A DNA stretch of 32,834 nucleotides from JAGOBX01 sp036733285 (GTDB lineage Bacteria > JAGOBX01), in contig DAINAU010000019.1 in the NCBI GenBank assembly GCA_036733285.1, forward strand, positions 1-32,834, read 5' to 3'. This document shows positions 32,531 through 32,834 of the stretch, in pieces (positions within the stretch are counted from its first letter, which is position 1; each line of letters begins with the position of its first letter). The translations under genes and the position numbers were made by a program. Under the pieces are notes generated by a model that was not told the DNA's origin, did not search any database, and saw only the letters and a list, made by a program, of their open reading frames with translations.

Positions 32531-32834
32531 TTAAATGATTCCTCTGTTTTTTAGTATTTTAATAATCTGTTTTTTTAGTTCGTCCAGATTCGACGACTTT
32601 ACTATATAAGCGTCTGCCGCCCAGCTCATAAAATTATCTTTATAATTCGAGTATGCGGAATGAAGTATTATCGGCAATTGTTTATTATACGTCAATATTT
32701 CATCGAGCGTTTCTATTCCATTGATTCCAGGCATCTGAATATCGAGTATGACTAAATCCGGTTTTTCGGATAAAACTTTTTCAACCGCTTCTTTTCCATT
32801 GGTATATGTGAATTGGCATTCAAATTTTTTATTG
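32531..32834 (-). CDS. Response-regulator receiver domain protein (5' end outside window)
   Basis: The frame is open to the window edge. The visible part reads NKKFECQFTYTNGKEAVEKV, then LVILDIQMPGINGIETL with the phosphoacceptor Asp, then IILHSAYSNYKDNF with the Ser/Thr position, and AYIVKSS with the conserved Lys. The protein ends right after the last receiver helix (LKKQIIKILKNRGII), so there is no C-terminal output domain. Roughly the first 15-25 residues of the receiver are missing, and any N-terminal domain cannot be seen. It is translationally close to the duplicated binding protein. It could be a CheY-like single domain or the receiver at the end of a hybrid kinase. Confidence 0.85.
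   Translation of the reverse strand, partial: NKKFECQFTYTNGKEAVEKVLSEKPDLVILDIQMPGINGIETLDEILTYNKQLPIILHSAYSNYKDNFMSWAADAYIVKSSNLDELKKQIIKILKNRGII

Overview
The window is AT-rich bacterial DNA (roughly one third G+C by eye). The gene set suggests a strict anaerobe: a putative [FeFe] hydrogenase with thioredoxin-like [2Fe-2S] proteins, a split ferredoxin-linked glutamate synthase cluster, a radical-SAM protein of the DUF512 family, and polyamine uptake. Several frames start with TTG, promoters of the TTGACA-17-TAWAWT type are recognisable, and many intergenic spaces hold AT-rich foldback repeats. I cannot place the phylum from sequence alone. An Elusimicrobiota-, spirochaete- or Clostridia-like anaerobe would fit; the genes themselves are spread across phyla.

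Layout. (1) 540-5531, + strand: a polyamine ABC importer operon, potA-potB and a fused potC-potD, followed by a membrane-anchored helical-repeat protein. (2) 5770-10835, +: a small RRM RNA-binding protein with its own strong promoter and a long leader, a SWIM-SNF2 helicase, and a NagZ-like family 3 glycosidase. (3) 10979-11328, -: tmRNA (ssrA) with promoter and a decodable tag. (4) 11400-14701: a decayed accessory patch with nested foldback repeats, an IS256-family transposase in at least three broken frames, two IS-associated hairpins, an ABC exporter gene truncated at its 5' end and interrupted by a short insertion, and a 128-bp palindromic element.

(5) 14911-19340, -: an operon read from a clear promoter at 19433-19461. 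It encodes an FMN/Fe-S glutamate synthase core, a four-cluster ferredoxin, an FAD/NAD(P)H oxidoreductase and a class-II glutamine amidotransferase. The usual GXGXG subunit is not in the cluster. (6) 19591-21466, -: a carbon-nitrogen hydrolase coupled to a MoxR-type AAA+ ATPase. (7) 21681-26126: a very acidic membrane protein with 36-bp tandem repeats, divergent from a glycine-zipper/zinc-ribbon/TerB/J-domain protein, a cysteine-poor DsrE-like protein and the DUF512 protein.

(8) 26136-32834, -: apparently a redox-signalling neighbourhood. Read in transcription order it holds a receiver-domain protein cut by the window edge, a tandemly duplicated substrate-binding protein, a small [2Fe-2S] protein, a putative group-B-like [FeFe] hydrogenase, a second small [2Fe-2S] protein, a PAS protein, and a GAF/HD-GYP cyclic-di-GMP phosphodiesterase candidate. 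The idea that H2 or electron status is converted here into cyclic-di-GMP turnover is inference. It is the best candidate in the window for an under-described system. Dispersed foldback repeats (family A near 1, 9691, 14574 and 21547; family B near 425 and 30028) tie the intergenic regions together.
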